This document shows positions 6,911 through 15,833 of a stretch of 64,000 bases of DNA, one piece after another. Numbering within the stretch: the first letter of the stretch is position 1; each line of letters begins with the position of its first letter. Below the pieces are notes generated by a model. That model saw only the letters and a program-made list of their open reading frames with translations. It was not told the origin of the DNA and ran no database searches. The stretch is from NCBI RefSeq assembly GCF_016107525.1, contig NZ_JABASR010000010.1:1-64000 (forward strand), written 5' to 3'. A program made the translations under genes and the position numbers. This DNA comes from Psychrobacter aquimaris (lineage in GTDB: Bacteria; Pseudomonadota; Gammaproteobacteria; Pseudomonadales; Moraxellaceae).

Positions 6911-8668
6911 TTAATCTTCGATTAAGACGCCTGGATTCATACGCTGCTTGGGATCTAAGCTTTTGAGCATATCGCGGGTCACTTGAATACCTAGCTCGCC
7001 TTTTTCAGCAGCAAGGTATGGCGCGTGATCGCGACCAACACCATGCTGATGCGATATCGTCGATTTGCCATTAGCCAAACTGGTACTAGCGGCAAGTTTG
7101 ATTTTTTGCCAGCGGCTTAAAGTGCTAGCGTGGTCTTGTGCTGCTCTAAAGAAGTAGGTGGTATAAAGGCTAGCACCTTGCTTATAGACGTGCGAGATAT
7201 GAGTAAATGCCATCACCGCTTCGCCTTCATCGCTCAAAGCCGTTTGAACGCCTGCTTGCATCTGCGCCATTTGCTCATCGATATTATGCCAATTGGTTGC
7301 AGTCTCAAAGGTATCGACCATGATGCCCTTTTCCCACAGTGTCCCGCGCAAATAAGGGAGTTTAAAGCGGCCGTGTGCCCAAATTTTGCCCATGATATCG
7401 GTCAGCTTGCCCGTGACACAGCCTTGCTGTTTTAGTAGCTGCTTGAACTGTTTAAGTGCCAGTTTATTCTGCGCTTCATCACCTGAGACGCCATAAGTCA
7501 GCATGACTTTGTTTGAGCTCAGTCCACGTGCTTTTAGATAAGTGCTAATGGCTAAAAACTGACTAGGCGTCGTACCCAGATGCAAGTGCGCGTCGGTCTC
7601 GACCGCATTGCTCAGACGAAGCATAGACAGGCGGATATTACTCTGCACGGCTTGTCTGAGTATGGCTTTACCCGCTTCCCAATTGGGTAAAAAGGCGACT
7701 TTAAACAACTCTTCTTCCGGTTGTGGCTGCACGCGCATTTTGACTTCGGTAAAAATACCAGCTCGACCTTCCGTGCCCATCATCATCTCACGCAGGTCAG
7801 GCCCTGCTGATGAGGCAGGAATATCAGCGATATTGAGTATGCCTTGCGGCGTGACTAATGTACCACCGGCAAACATCTGCTCGATACGCCCGTAGCCTAA
7901 TGACTGCTGCCCACTAGAGCGCGCGGCAATCCAGCCGCCGAGCGTCGATAGCTCCCAAGACTGCGGATAATGTCCCAATCTATAGCCATGCTCGTCCAAT
8001 TGTGCTTCAACGGCGGGCCCTTGTGTGCCTGCGCCAAAGGTAGCGATTTGGCTCTCATTGTCTAAACCAATAAGCTGATCCATCTTGCTCATCGCGACGG
8101 TGAGTACAGGGCGTGAACCCTTTTGCGGATTGATATGACCAACTACCGAAGTACCGCCACCAAACGGAATGACGATAAGATCATGTTCGCTTGCTAGCTT
8201 TAATAAGGTTTCGACATCAGCGGTCGATTTAGGAAAAGCGACGCCATCAGGGAAGACTTCAAAGTTACCACCATGCATGGCTATCCAGTCTGGAAAGCTT
8301 TGCCCACGAGCGTGTCTAAGCCTAATCTCACTATCAATAGAGACGATATCAAGATCGATAATGGCAGTAGGTAAGCGCGATGTGGGGACGGTTTTTAGTA
8401 CCTGTTGTAAGCTCACCGACGATAGTTTTTTGGTTTTGCCAATATGTGATTTGATGAGTTTTGCGCCGTGCGGTGAGACTTTTTTATTAATATTGATATT
8501 GCCCCAACCGTTCCAGCGCGTTTGCTCGATGGGGGTATTGGACGTATGACTTTTTGAGGTGGCGTCTACACTGGTCTTATTGGTATTCTGGTTATCAGAA
8601 TTTACTGAAATAGCTTCGGATTGGTCAGATTTAGGGCGTTTTTGGATAAGGGATTTTATTTTGCTCAT
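6911..8668 (-). CDS. FAD-binding oxidase related to alkyldihydroxyacetonephosphate synthase (AGPS)
   Basis: A 585-residue VAO/PCMH flavoprotein. The FAD-binding PFGGGTSVVGH (168-178) and the block GHYPQSWELSTLGGW (232-246) match the AGPS subgroup closely. Near the C-terminus SHVYKQGASLY (492-502) supplies the Tyr and SHQHGVG (539-545) the His cluster that eukaryotic AGPS uses in catalysis; an Arg in RLSMLRLSN is also present. AGPS exchanges the acyl chain of acyl-DHAP for an alkyl chain. The first roughly 85 residues are polar and low in complexity. First gene of the three-gene set. D-lactate or glycolate oxidase is the main alternative, but the AGPS-like blocks argue against it. Confidence 0.75.
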   Translation of the reverse strand: MSKIKSLIQKRPKSDQSEAISVNSDNQNTNKTSVDATSKSHTSNTPIEQTRWNGWGNININKKVSPHGAKLIKSHIGKTKKLSSVSLQQVLKTVPTSRLPTAIIDLDIVSIDSEIRLRHARGQSFPDWIAMHGGNFEVFPDGVAFPKSTADVETLLKLASEHDLIVIPFGGGTSVVGHINPQKGSRPVLTVAMSKMDQLIGLDNESQIATFGAGTQGPAVEAQLDEHGYRLGHYPQSWELSTLGGWIAARSSGQQSLGYGRIEQMFAGGTLVTPQGILNIADIPASSAGPDLREMMMGTEGRAGIFTEVKMRVQPQPEEELFKVAFLPNWEAGKAILRQAVQSNIRLSMLRLSNAVETDAHLHLGTTPSQFLAISTYLKARGLSSNKVMLTYGVSGDEAQNKLALKQFKQLLKQQGCVTGKLTDIMGKIWAHGRFKLPYLRGTLWEKGIMVDTFETATNWHNIDEQMAQMQAGVQTALSDEGEAVMAFTHISHVYKQGASLYTTYFFRAAQDHASTLSRWQKIKLAASTSLANGKSTISHQHGVGRDHAPYLAAEKGELGIQVTRDMLKSLDPKQRMNPGVLIED

Positions 8669-8765
8669 AGGGACATACCTGTCAATTTATTATGATTATT
8701 TATGACTATAATAAGTAACTGTTTTCTATACATTAGTCAACGAAGATTGGTGTACTGTCTCAACT

Positions 8766-9112
8766 TTATAAGTCTTTATTCCTCACGAACACAATCAGTC
8801 TATGCGCTAAGTAGTGCCAAATGACACCAATAAACCCTAGCATATAAAAATACCAATGCGGTGAGACTAAGCTTGAGAAGATTTCAGATGAAGTACATGT
8901 GTTGCCGAATAATACACGGTAATCATAGGCGACACTGATGCAAGTATTCTATATAGAATGCTATGTAAAAAAGTACAATGGCTACTTTGTAATAACGTCT
9001 ACACCATAATTTAGGCGTTGCCCATAAAAGTATCAGGCTGAGAAGAAAGCCTAATAGCCAAGAGTATCAGTTGACGTACTAGACCTATCAGCCGCTTTTT
9101 TATGCTGTTCAT
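8766..9112 (-). pseudogene. Decayed small membrane-protein gene (two frameshifts)
   Basis: Three consecutive frames on the minus strand give one membrane-protein-like sequence: MNSIKKRLIGLVRQ, then after a frame change YSWLLGFLLSLILLWATPK and on to a second break near SVAYDY, then a last piece ending LAHRLIVFVRNKDL and a stop at 8766. Hydrophobic stretches in the middle and last pieces look like membrane helices. No single frame covers the 347 bp, so the gene appears inactivated. I do not recognise the family. Confidence 0.5.
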
Positions 9113-9270
9113 TATTCTACAGTGCCTTATCATCGCTACCTAGATATAGAAAAATATAGAAGAAATGCATTTATTAATGAAATAAAGTAGGGGTTTATAC
9201 TGATGAGTTATAAAGTTATATGCCAGTTAGCAGATTAGATTATTTTTATAGCCATTAATGTGCGGAAACT

Positions 9271-9279
9271 TGTTAAAAT
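9271..9279 (+). promoter_or_regulatory. Candidate extended -10 promoter of guaA
   Basis: TGT followed by TAAAAT forms an extended -10 element 36 bases before the guaA ATG. No good -35 hexamer is seen at 17 bp, which extended -10 promoters tolerate. Found by eye only. Confidence 0.35.
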
Positions 9280-9314
9280 AGGGCACCAATTTATCTATTG
9301 ATGGACATCGATTT

Positions 9315-10919
9315 ATGACCACTGCCGCTGCCACTCCTGCAATACCTACTATCAAGCAAGATCGCATCTTAATTCTTGATTTTGGCTCGCAATACAGCCA
9401 GCTAATCGCTCGCCGTGTGCGCGATTCTGGGGTGTTTTGTGAGATGTTCCCTTATGACATCGACACCCAGCGCATCATCGATTTTGGCGCAAAAGGCGTT
9501 ATCTTATCCGGTGGTCCTGAGAGCGTGCACGCTGAAAACAGCCCGCGTATCAACGATGCTGTATTTGACTTAGGCGTACCAGTACTAGGTATTTGCTACG
9601 GTATGCAAGCGATGGCAGATCGTTTCGGCGGGCAGGTTCATGCCAGTGATATCCATGAGTTTGGCGCAGCGACTATCAATATCAATGGTACTTCTACACT
9701 GATCAATGGAATCGAAGACGCAGCGGGTAAGCTGAATGTCTGGATGAGCCATGGCGACAAGGTAATTGAAGCGCCACAAGGTTTCGATATCGTCGCTAGT
9801 ACGCCAAGCTGTCCGATTGCGATTATGGCAGACGATTCGCGCCATTATTATGGTTTGCAGTTCCATCCTGAAGTGACTCATACCGCCCAAGGTCAGGCAC
9901 TGCTTGGTCGTTTTGTCCATGAAATCTGTGATTGCGCTGGCAGCTGGACGCCTGACAACATCATCGATATGCGTATCGAACAGTTACAGAAGCAAATCGG
10001 TGATAAGCAAGTATTGCTCGGTCTTTCAGGTGGTGTCGACAGTTCGGTCGTTGCAGCACTATTGCATAAAGCGATTGGCGACCAATTAACTTGTGTGTTT
10101 GTCGATACCGGTCTCTTGCGTTTGCACGAAGGCGACCAAGTGATGCAAATCTTCGCAGAAAATATGGGCGTAAAAGTCATTCGTGTCGATGCCGAAGAGT
10201 TGTTCTTAACGGCATTGGCTGGCGAGTCTGATCCTGAAGCCAAGCGCAAAATCATCGGTAAAACCTTTATCGACGTTTTTGCTAATAGTGCCCGTGAAAT
10301 CAGCGAGCAAAGCGATGGCAAAACGATTGAATTTTTGGCACAAGGGACGATTTATCCAGACGTTATCGAATCAGCGAAGTCGCATCAAGGTAAAGCCCAC
10401 GTGATTAAGAGCCATCACAACGTTGGTGGTTTGCCAGATGATTTGGCGTTTGAATTGGTTGAGCCGTTACGTGATTTGTTTAAAGATGAAGTCCGTAAAT
10501 TGGGTATTACCCTTGGTTTACCAGCGAAGATGATCAACCGCCATCCGTTCCCAGGACCGGGTTTGGGCGTGCGTATCCTTGGTGAAGTCACCAAAGAGTT
10601 TGCTGATATCTTGCGCTCAGCTGATGCTATCTTTATGGAAGAGTTAGAAAAATCAGGCTGGTATGAGAAGACCGCGCAAGCGTTTGCGGTATTCCAACCG
10701 ATTAAATCGGTTGGCGTGGTCGGCGATGGCCGCCGCTATGCATGGGTGATTGCGCTACGTGCTGTTGAGACCGTAGACTTTATGACCGCGCGCTTTGCCC
10801 ATCTGCCGTATGATTTGATCGAGACGGTATCGAACCGCATTATGAACGAAATCGCGGAAGTGTCACGCGTGACATATGATGTGTCGAGTAAACCACCTGC
10901 GACGATTGAATGGGAATAA
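9315..10919 (+). CDS. guaA: GMP synthase (glutamine-hydrolysing)
   Basis: A 534-residue enzyme that aminates XMP to GMP using glutamine and ATP, the last step of guanine nucleotide synthesis. The N-terminal class I amidotransferase domain carries GICYGMQ with the nucleophilic Cys near 94 and the FHPEVTHT segment with the catalytic His/Glu. The ATP pyrophosphatase domain has the P-loop [12 protein letters not shown] (about 233-244). The C-terminal dimerisation domain ends in the typical [12 protein letters not shown]. The first about 15 residues are a short extension. guaB is not adjacent. The gene has its own promoter candidate and a strong terminator, so it is monocistronic. Confidence 0.97.
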   Translation: MTTAAATPAIPTIKQDRILILDFGSQYSQLIARRVRDSGVFCEMFPYDIDTQRIIDFGAKGVILSGGPESVHAENSPRINDAVFDLGVPVLGICYGMQAMADRFGGQVHASDIHEFGAATININGTSTLINGIEDAAGKLNVWMSHGDKVIEAPQGFDIVASTPSCPIAIMADDSRHYYGLQFHPEVTHTAQGQALLGRFVHEICDCAGSWTPDNIIDMRIEQLQKQIGDKQVLLGLSGGVDSSVVAALLHKAIGDQLTCVFVDTGLLRLHEGDQVMQIFAENMGVKVIRVDAEELFLTALAGESDPEAKRKIIGKTFIDVFANSAREISEQSDGKTIEFLAQGTIYPDVIESAKSHQGKAHVIKSHHNVGGLPDDLAFELVEPLRDLFKDEVRKLGITLGLPAKMINRHPFPGPGLGVRILGEVTKEFADILRSADAIFMEELEKSGWYEKTAQAFAVFQPIKSVGVVGDGRRYAWVIALRAVETVDFMTARFAHLPYDLIETVSNRIMNEIAEVSRVTYDVSSKPPATIEWE

Positions 10920-10951
10920 ACTTCTTATTTAATCTTTAGCTGAAATAAAAA

Positions 10952-10980
10952 AACACTCAACTTGGTTGGGTGTTTTTTTT
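10952..10980 (+). terminator. Rho-independent terminator of guaA
   Basis: AACACTCAAC pairs with GTTGGGTGTT (10 bp, one G-T pair) around a 3-nt loop, followed by a run of T. It begins about 30 bases after the guaA stop. Confidence 0.9.
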
Positions 10981-11126
10981 GGTTAAAACAAACGGGTAGC
11001 TAAGAATCCTCTAATTTTTCATTGAACATTTGTCTTTATTATCTATAATATAGCAAACTTTAATTGACTTTTAATTATTGAAGTTGATATAAAACCACAA
11101 ACCGTTTGGTAAAACTAAGGGATAAG

Positions 11127-11813
11127 ATGCTTTGTAATAACTGTAATCAAGAAAATTCAAGTGAGGCAGGATTTTGTTCAAAATGTGGACATCAGCTCTC
11201 TGACGTTCAAGCACAAACACCGCCACCGTTAACGGCAGTTAATATTTCTAAAGATGCGCAAAGCACGAAAAACACATCATCATCTGACTCTGAGACAGCT
11301 GATACTTTACTGGCGGCCTTCGTTGGTAAAAAGTATGATGATTTCTACCGTAATAAATGGTTTAAGGACAGTGAGCCACGTTTAGAAGTCAATAATGATG
11401 GTTCGAGCATTCACAGTTTTAATATTGCCGGACTGCTATTGGGAACATCGTGGTTATGCTATCGTAAAATGTACCTAGTAGCCTTGTGTATTGTAGTTGG
11501 TATAAATACGGTCGATTTGATTTTAATGCATCTGCTCGGTCTGGAAATGTATAGCTCTATAGGTCAAACCAGCTTTTTTATCGCATGGGCAGTACTGACA
11601 GGACTTTTAGGTAATTATTTTTACTTTAATCATAGCGTCAAAAATATAAAAAAAGTCATGAGCAACACAGCAGACCCAGCGATGCTTGAACAGGAACTAG
11701 CGGCAAAGGGTGGTACGTCATGGGTTGGCGCAATTGTGGGTAGTATATTGGCGGTTTTACTATCAATGGGTATGTCCTACTTGTTTGCCCCTGATTGGTT
11801 TTGGTTGGTGTAG
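11127..11813 (+). CDS. Zinc-ribbon membrane protein (DUF2628-like)
   Basis: About 228 residues. The N-terminus is a zinc ribbon with two Cys pairs, MLCNNCNQ and FCSKCGHQ. A polar Ser/Thr/Pro linker follows, then a cytoplasmic segment (KYDDFYRNKWFKDSEPR), then about four hydrophobic helices including GLLLGTSWLCYRKMY, which resembles DUF2628 proteins. The start at 11127 has AGGG 5 nt upstream and puts the first Cys at residue 3; an in-frame TTG at 11106 is less likely. Role unknown. It stands first in a row of four plus-strand genes of unclear function downstream of guaA. Confidence 0.7.
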   Translation: MLCNNCNQENSSEAGFCSKCGHQLSDVQAQTPPPLTAVNISKDAQSTKNTSSSDSETADTLLAAFVGKKYDDFYRNKWFKDSEPRLEVNNDGSSIHSFNIAGLLLGTSWLCYRKMYLVALCIVVGINTVDLILMHLLGLEMYSSIGQTSFFIAWAVLTGLLGNYFYFNHSVKNIKKVMSNTADPAMLEQELAAKGGTSWVGAIVGSILAVLLSMGMSYLFAPDWFWLV

Positions 11814-11858
11814 TACGTCTAATCAATAAGGTTAATCTAAGGATGCGAGACAAGAGCA

Positions 11859-12671
11859 ATGGAACCATTAAAACAAGCATATGATTTGGAACTAACGGAT
11901 AACAATCACGGACAAGGTTGGGCCTTTGGACGTCCTGTCGGTATTACTACTGATCAATGGCCGCGAAGTAGGAGCAACGGTCTACCGATGGCGCACTTAT
12001 GGACGATATTAGTACCTGAAGTGTATCGCGTAAAAGGTCAGGACTTTGTGGCAATCTCATTCTTTCAAGCGGATGATCATACTGCTGACACTATAGATGG
12101 TGTTGAAGATTTGATTACGAACCTCACTGAGGTGAATCATACAGACGCTGAGAATTTTTGGGTGTCACTGAGTCGCTATGCTAACCATCGTCACCCTCAA
12201 GAAATATATCTTGAAGATATTATTGGCGGTGGCTGGGCGTTAATTTGGCTAACGGAAGCAGAGTTCCATGGTGAATCTACACCACTGCCTGATAAAGATA
12301 ACAGTGTGCATCCAAACTATGCAGTAGAAGAGTGGGGGAGTACCTGTTTTATTACAGATAAACCCGCTCAGTTTATTAAGCAAGTTACTCGAACAGATGA
12401 TCCTAATATTGGTAAAGCGCTAACTGAATGGGCAGATGAAGACGATGAGAATGCTTATGTTCCTATGTTTTCTACAAAAGGCGACGTATTAAAACTTGAT
12501 AGATTTCATGCAAAAAATCACTTTGGTGGTACAGCCAATCCTATTCAAGCAATGCCAGAATTTAGCCCTTTTTATATTGAGTTTGAAGAAGCACTTGGCG
12601 ATGCCAATATGGGCGGTGGTAATGGTCAAATTGATTTGCTGAATAATAATTTTGACTGGGCGTGTGGCTAG
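11859..12671 (+). CDS. Hypothetical cytosolic protein, 270 aa
   Basis: I do not recognise a named family. The protein has no signal peptide or membrane helix, is acidic and rich in Trp, and ends with GGGNGQIDLLNNNFDWACG, a glycine-rich closing segment that looks conserved in character. The middle includes YLEDIIGGGWALIWLTE. The start is the ATG at 11859, 45 bp after the zinc-ribbon gene; the Shine-Dalgarno match is weak. Possible co-transcription with the upstream gene is the only context clue. Confidence 0.6.
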   Translation: MEPLKQAYDLELTDNNHGQGWAFGRPVGITTDQWPRSRSNGLPMAHLWTILVPEVYRVKGQDFVAISFFQADDHTADTIDGVEDLITNLTEVNHTDAENFWVSLSRYANHRHPQEIYLEDIIGGGWALIWLTEAEFHGESTPLPDKDNSVHPNYAVEEWGSTCFITDKPAQFIKQVTRTDDPNIGKALTEWADEDDENAYVPMFSTKGDVLKLDRFHAKNHFGGTANPIQAMPEFSPFYIEFEEALGDANMGGGNGQIDLLNNNFDWACG

Positions 12672-12805
12672 TTATTGATAATGTAGAAGTGGCTTTGTTT
12701 GAACGTAAGTCATTCGCTCCATATTCATTTCATCCTTATTTCATCTTACTTATAACAGACTCACGTTAAGATATTATCAATATTCAAATCCAGTGTGAGA
12801 CTGTT

Positions 12806-13504
12806 ATGCCGCCAAAAAATAAAAAATACGCTAAATATCTTGGCTTGTTTATTCTCTCGGTAAGTTTACTTAATTCTCCCTATTTTGGCAGTTTCGGGCC
12901 GATTTTAAGTATGCTGACTCTGCTATTTTTTCTTATTGCTGGGTTACTATTTTCGGTGTTAAATATATTCAGCAAAGGATATAAAAAGCCATCTTCTTAT
13001 ATGCCATTAGCGATATTTCCCATAGTTACTGTGATTGCATTTTATCTTTCAGCAATTGGTATGGGCAATCAAGTACATTTTTTGCTTAATAAAAGCAATT
13101 TGCAGGCTATAGATACACTCAGCCAAGATGCCAACGTCTATCAAATAAGTAATATGCGTCGTTACCATAAGATGCTAAATGATCAGCTTATCTCCAATGA
13201 TGACAGCTATACAACTGAACGAGAGATAGCGGCAGCTTATGCTGGGAAGATAAGGGCAGATGATTTAGATGTAGAAGAAGTCGCTTTACTCCGTAAGAAG
13301 CTAGATCGCTCAGGTATCGTTAGTATGGCACGAGAGGACGGTTATATCGTACTAACGATGGGTGGCTTTTTGGATAATGAATTTGGTTACTTAAAAGCGC
13401 CAAATAATGACATTGAAGTTGGTTATATGATACCGCCTTATGGACTTACCGTCATATCTCTAACGGAGCTACATAATGGTTGGTATTTTTATCATACGAC
13501 GTGA
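12806..13504 (+). CDS. Hypothetical membrane protein, 232 aa
   Basis: No family recognised. A basic N-terminus (MPPKNKKYAKY) is followed by three hydrophobic helices within the first about 95 residues and then a soluble C-terminal domain of about 135 residues with alternating charged and hydrophobic stretches (YTTEREIAAAYAGKIRADD). Positive-inside reasoning puts the N-terminus in the cytoplasm and the C-terminal domain probably outside. It is separated by 134 bp from the preceding gene. Start codon ATG with a poor ribosome binding site. Confidence 0.6.
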   Translation: MPPKNKKYAKYLGLFILSVSLLNSPYFGSFGPILSMLTLLFFLIAGLLFSVLNIFSKGYKKPSSYMPLAIFPIVTVIAFYLSAIGMGNQVHFLLNKSNLQAIDTLSQDANVYQISNMRRYHKMLNDQLISNDDSYTTEREIAAAYAGKIRADDLDVEEVALLRKKLDRSGIVSMAREDGYIVLTMGGFLDNEFGYLKAPNNDIEVGYMIPPYGLTVISLTELHNGWYFYHTT

Positions 13505-13603
13505 GTATTGTTTATGATTGAAAGATTTATTGATTTTCTAAATTTCTAACTATTGTGCTATCTTTGAAGTTAGCTTTAATTATCGAACAAAAGGAACTTA
13601 TGA

Positions 13604-14629
13604 GTGGCTGAAAATCCTAAAAAAGATAGTAAAACACCATCTATGTTAGAGATCAGTGAAATGGTTGATAAAATTCAGAGACAATTGAATCCACTATCTT
13701 TTGGTGGTAAAGCAATAGATAGTATTATGCCGAGAATGGCAAAATATGAACAGATGAATTCAGCTGCGAGTATTGCAGATATTGTCAGCAAATCTGTTCA
13801 ACCAGTAGATTTCGCTTCCAGCAGTGTTTTTGACCATGGTGCAATGGCAATGAGTGATCAGTTGAAATTTCCAGAAGCAATGGCTGTGCAAGATACTTTT
13901 CTTGAAATGACAAAGGGAATGAGTGCTTATAATAATAGTGTCATGTCTGTAAGAGAGAGCCTAATACAAAGTACAGGAGGAACTAGTGTATATGAAAATA
14001 TGATGTCATCAGTAAATCTAATTAGGGATTCATTAGAACCATATAGAAGCGCTTTTGATGCAGTCAGTACTTCATTTGAAGCAAGCGAAATTTCTAAACT
14101 TGTGGGAGATATTCAATCTCAGAAAGCTATTACTAACTCAGTTTTATCAGATTATGCAGATGTTTTTAAGCAGGTTGAGTCACTACACAATCTTGAGTCA
14201 TTTAAAGCAATAACTAGACTAAAGAACTTTCCTTTCGAAGATATGGTGCGAATTGATTTAGATAGCATTCCAGATTTAGAAGAGAATATTAGTGAAACTA
14301 TAGTAGAACTAGACTCAGAAATAAGTGACGAACTATCTTTAGTAGACGATTTTAACGAGCTTTCCGAAGAAAGACGTACTGTTCTACTTGGTTTGTATCA
14401 AGTTTATTATTACCCAATTATATTAAATTGCCTATTTATACTTATGTGGCTGCAAGTTTTTTTAGATGAAAAGTTAGATTTAACAAAGAATACTTTTATC
14501 TTTGTTGAAAAATCAAAAGAGAAACTATCTTATATTAGTAATGTCTATCGACCGAACCCATCAGCAATGATCGATAATTTTGTTGTAGGTGGATCTCTAA
14601 TGTTACTAGCTAAGATTCTAGGCTGGTAG
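13604..14629 (+). CDS. Hypothetical helix-rich protein with C-terminal membrane segment, 341 aa
   Basis: No family recognised. Residues 1-240 are Met/Ser/Asp-rich and predicted mostly helical; the acidic stretch DLEENISETIVELDSEISDE precedes a hydrophobic helix (YYYPIILNCLFILMWLQVF) and a second, weaker hydrophobic end (GGSLMLLAKILGW). The start is GTG at 13604 with AAGGA 8 nt upstream; an ATG 4 bases earlier in another frame stops after three codons. The gene is more AT-rich than its neighbours and probably transferred. A soluble N-domain tethered by a C-terminal anchor would suit a membrane-acting effector, but that is speculation. Confidence 0.6.
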   Translation: MAENPKKDSKTPSMLEISEMVDKIQRQLNPLSFGGKAIDSIMPRMAKYEQMNSAASIADIVSKSVQPVDFASSSVFDHGAMAMSDQLKFPEAMAVQDTFLEMTKGMSAYNNSVMSVRESLIQSTGGTSVYENMMSSVNLIRDSLEPYRSAFDAVSTSFEASEISKLVGDIQSQKAITNSVLSDYADVFKQVESLHNLESFKAITRLKNFPFEDMVRIDLDSIPDLEENISETIVELDSEISDELSLVDDFNELSEERRTVLLGLYQVYYYPIILNCLFILMWLQVFLDEKLDLTKNTFIFVEKSKEKLSYISNVYRPNPSAMIDNFVVGGSLMLLAKILGW

Positions 14630-14755
14630 AAGTTGAGAGTCATTTTAAATAAATATTGATTTTATTTATTCAAATAGTCTTTATGAAAAAGTAATGGCAA
14701 CCCTCCAAAAAAGAAAGCTGCCATTCTCTAAAAGTTAAGCTTCTAAACCAAAACC

Positions 14756-15760
14756 CTAACCCTTCACATTCACCACATAACGCCCAACTACTTTGCTAGA
14801 CATAAATCGATCTAGGTATTCTGGCGTTTGCTCTAGCGTAATCTCTTCACCATAACTCTCTAGATTAGGCAGTTTCATATCGGTGGCGACACGCTGCCAA
14901 ATGGCTTCTTTATCAGCCAGTGGAATATAGACCGAATCGATACCCAATAATGACACCGCGCGGGTAATAAAAGGTATCACCGACATCGAAAACTCAGCGC
15001 CGCTTGCTAAACCACAACTGGTCACCGCACCGCCAGATTTGGTTTGCTTTAGCAGGTTGGGTAAGTAGTCGCCGCCAATGGTATCAATGGCGTTTGCCCA
15101 TAGCTCACGGCCGATAGGCTTGTTACCGATTTCATTGATGGTATCGCGATGACGCACTTCGCTCGCGCCCAATGCTTTTAAATGCTCGCTTTGCTCTGGC
15201 TTACCTGAGAAGGCAATCACCTCATAACCCAGCTGACTCAAAATAGCGATGCTGATCGTACCGACGCCGCCTGTTGCACCAGTTACCGCGACTGGACCAT
15301 CACTGGGTTTTGCGCCCATTTTTTCTAGTTTTTGGATACTGAGTGCTGCGGTTAAGCCGCCCGTACCGTAAGTCATTGCTTCTTTCAGCGTCAGCGTTTC
15401 TGGGCAGGGCAATGCCCAATCGGCAGGTATAGAGATCATCTGACCCAGACCGCCATCCGTATCCATGCCCAAATCATAGCCAAATACCAATACTTCTTGC
15501 CCTTCTGTAAAGGTGCCTGATTTATCACTGACCACCACGCCTGCCGCATCAATACCAGGGGTATGCGGATAGTTTTTGGTGATTCTTTTATTACCTGATG
15601 CCGACATCGCATCTTTATAATTGAGCGATGAGTAATGCACTTCGATGAGTAAATCGTTTTCTGGTAAGTCGCTGACGTTGCGTTCTTGGATACTTTTGCT
15701 AAAGCTGCCGTCGGTATTTTCTTCGACAACCAAGGCTTTAAAGGTTTTATTATTAGACAT
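14756..15760 (-). CDS. acuI: Acrylyl-CoA reductase / YhdH-family MDR oxidoreductase
   Basis: A 334-residue zinc-independent medium-chain reductase. Family signs are SSLNYKDAMSASG near 48-60, PHTPGIDAAGVV, GYDLGMDTDGGLGQ and the NADPH-binding VTGATGGVGTISIAIL (about 160-175). AcuI/YhdH enzymes reduce acrylyl-CoA to propionyl-CoA with NADPH, which matters for DMSP or propionate metabolism and for acrylate detoxification. The ATG has AGGA about 8 nt upstream. It is 73 bp downstream of another MDR gene on the same strand. No DMSP lyase or CoA ligase gene is nearby, so detoxification is the more cautious reading. Confidence 0.85.
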   Translation of the reverse strand: MSNNKTFKALVVEENTDGSFSKSIQERNVSDLPENDLLIEVHYSSLNYKDAMSASGNKRITKNYPHTPGIDAAGVVVSDKSGTFTEGQEVLVFGYDLGMDTDGGLGQMISIPADWALPCPETLTLKEAMTYGTGGLTAALSIQKLEKMGAKPSDGPVAVTGATGGVGTISIAILSQLGYEVIAFSGKPEQSEHLKALGASEVRHRDTINEIGNKPIGRELWANAIDTIGGDYLPNLLKQTKSGGAVTSCGLASGAEFSMSVIPFITRAVSLLGIDSVYIPLADKEAIWQRVATDMKLPNLESYGEEITLEQTPEYLDRFMSSKVVGRYVVNVKG

Positions 15761-15833
15761 AATATTATTCCTAATGAGGTTTTTTGGTGTGCATCTTTAT
15801 TTGCAATTACATAGAGGTATGTAAGACAGTCAT

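Noticed and set aside
10895..12430. Attachment-site repeat of the guaA 3' end
   Set aside because: The only similar string, near 12418 (CTGAATGGG), is short and inside a coding region; no integrase is nearby.
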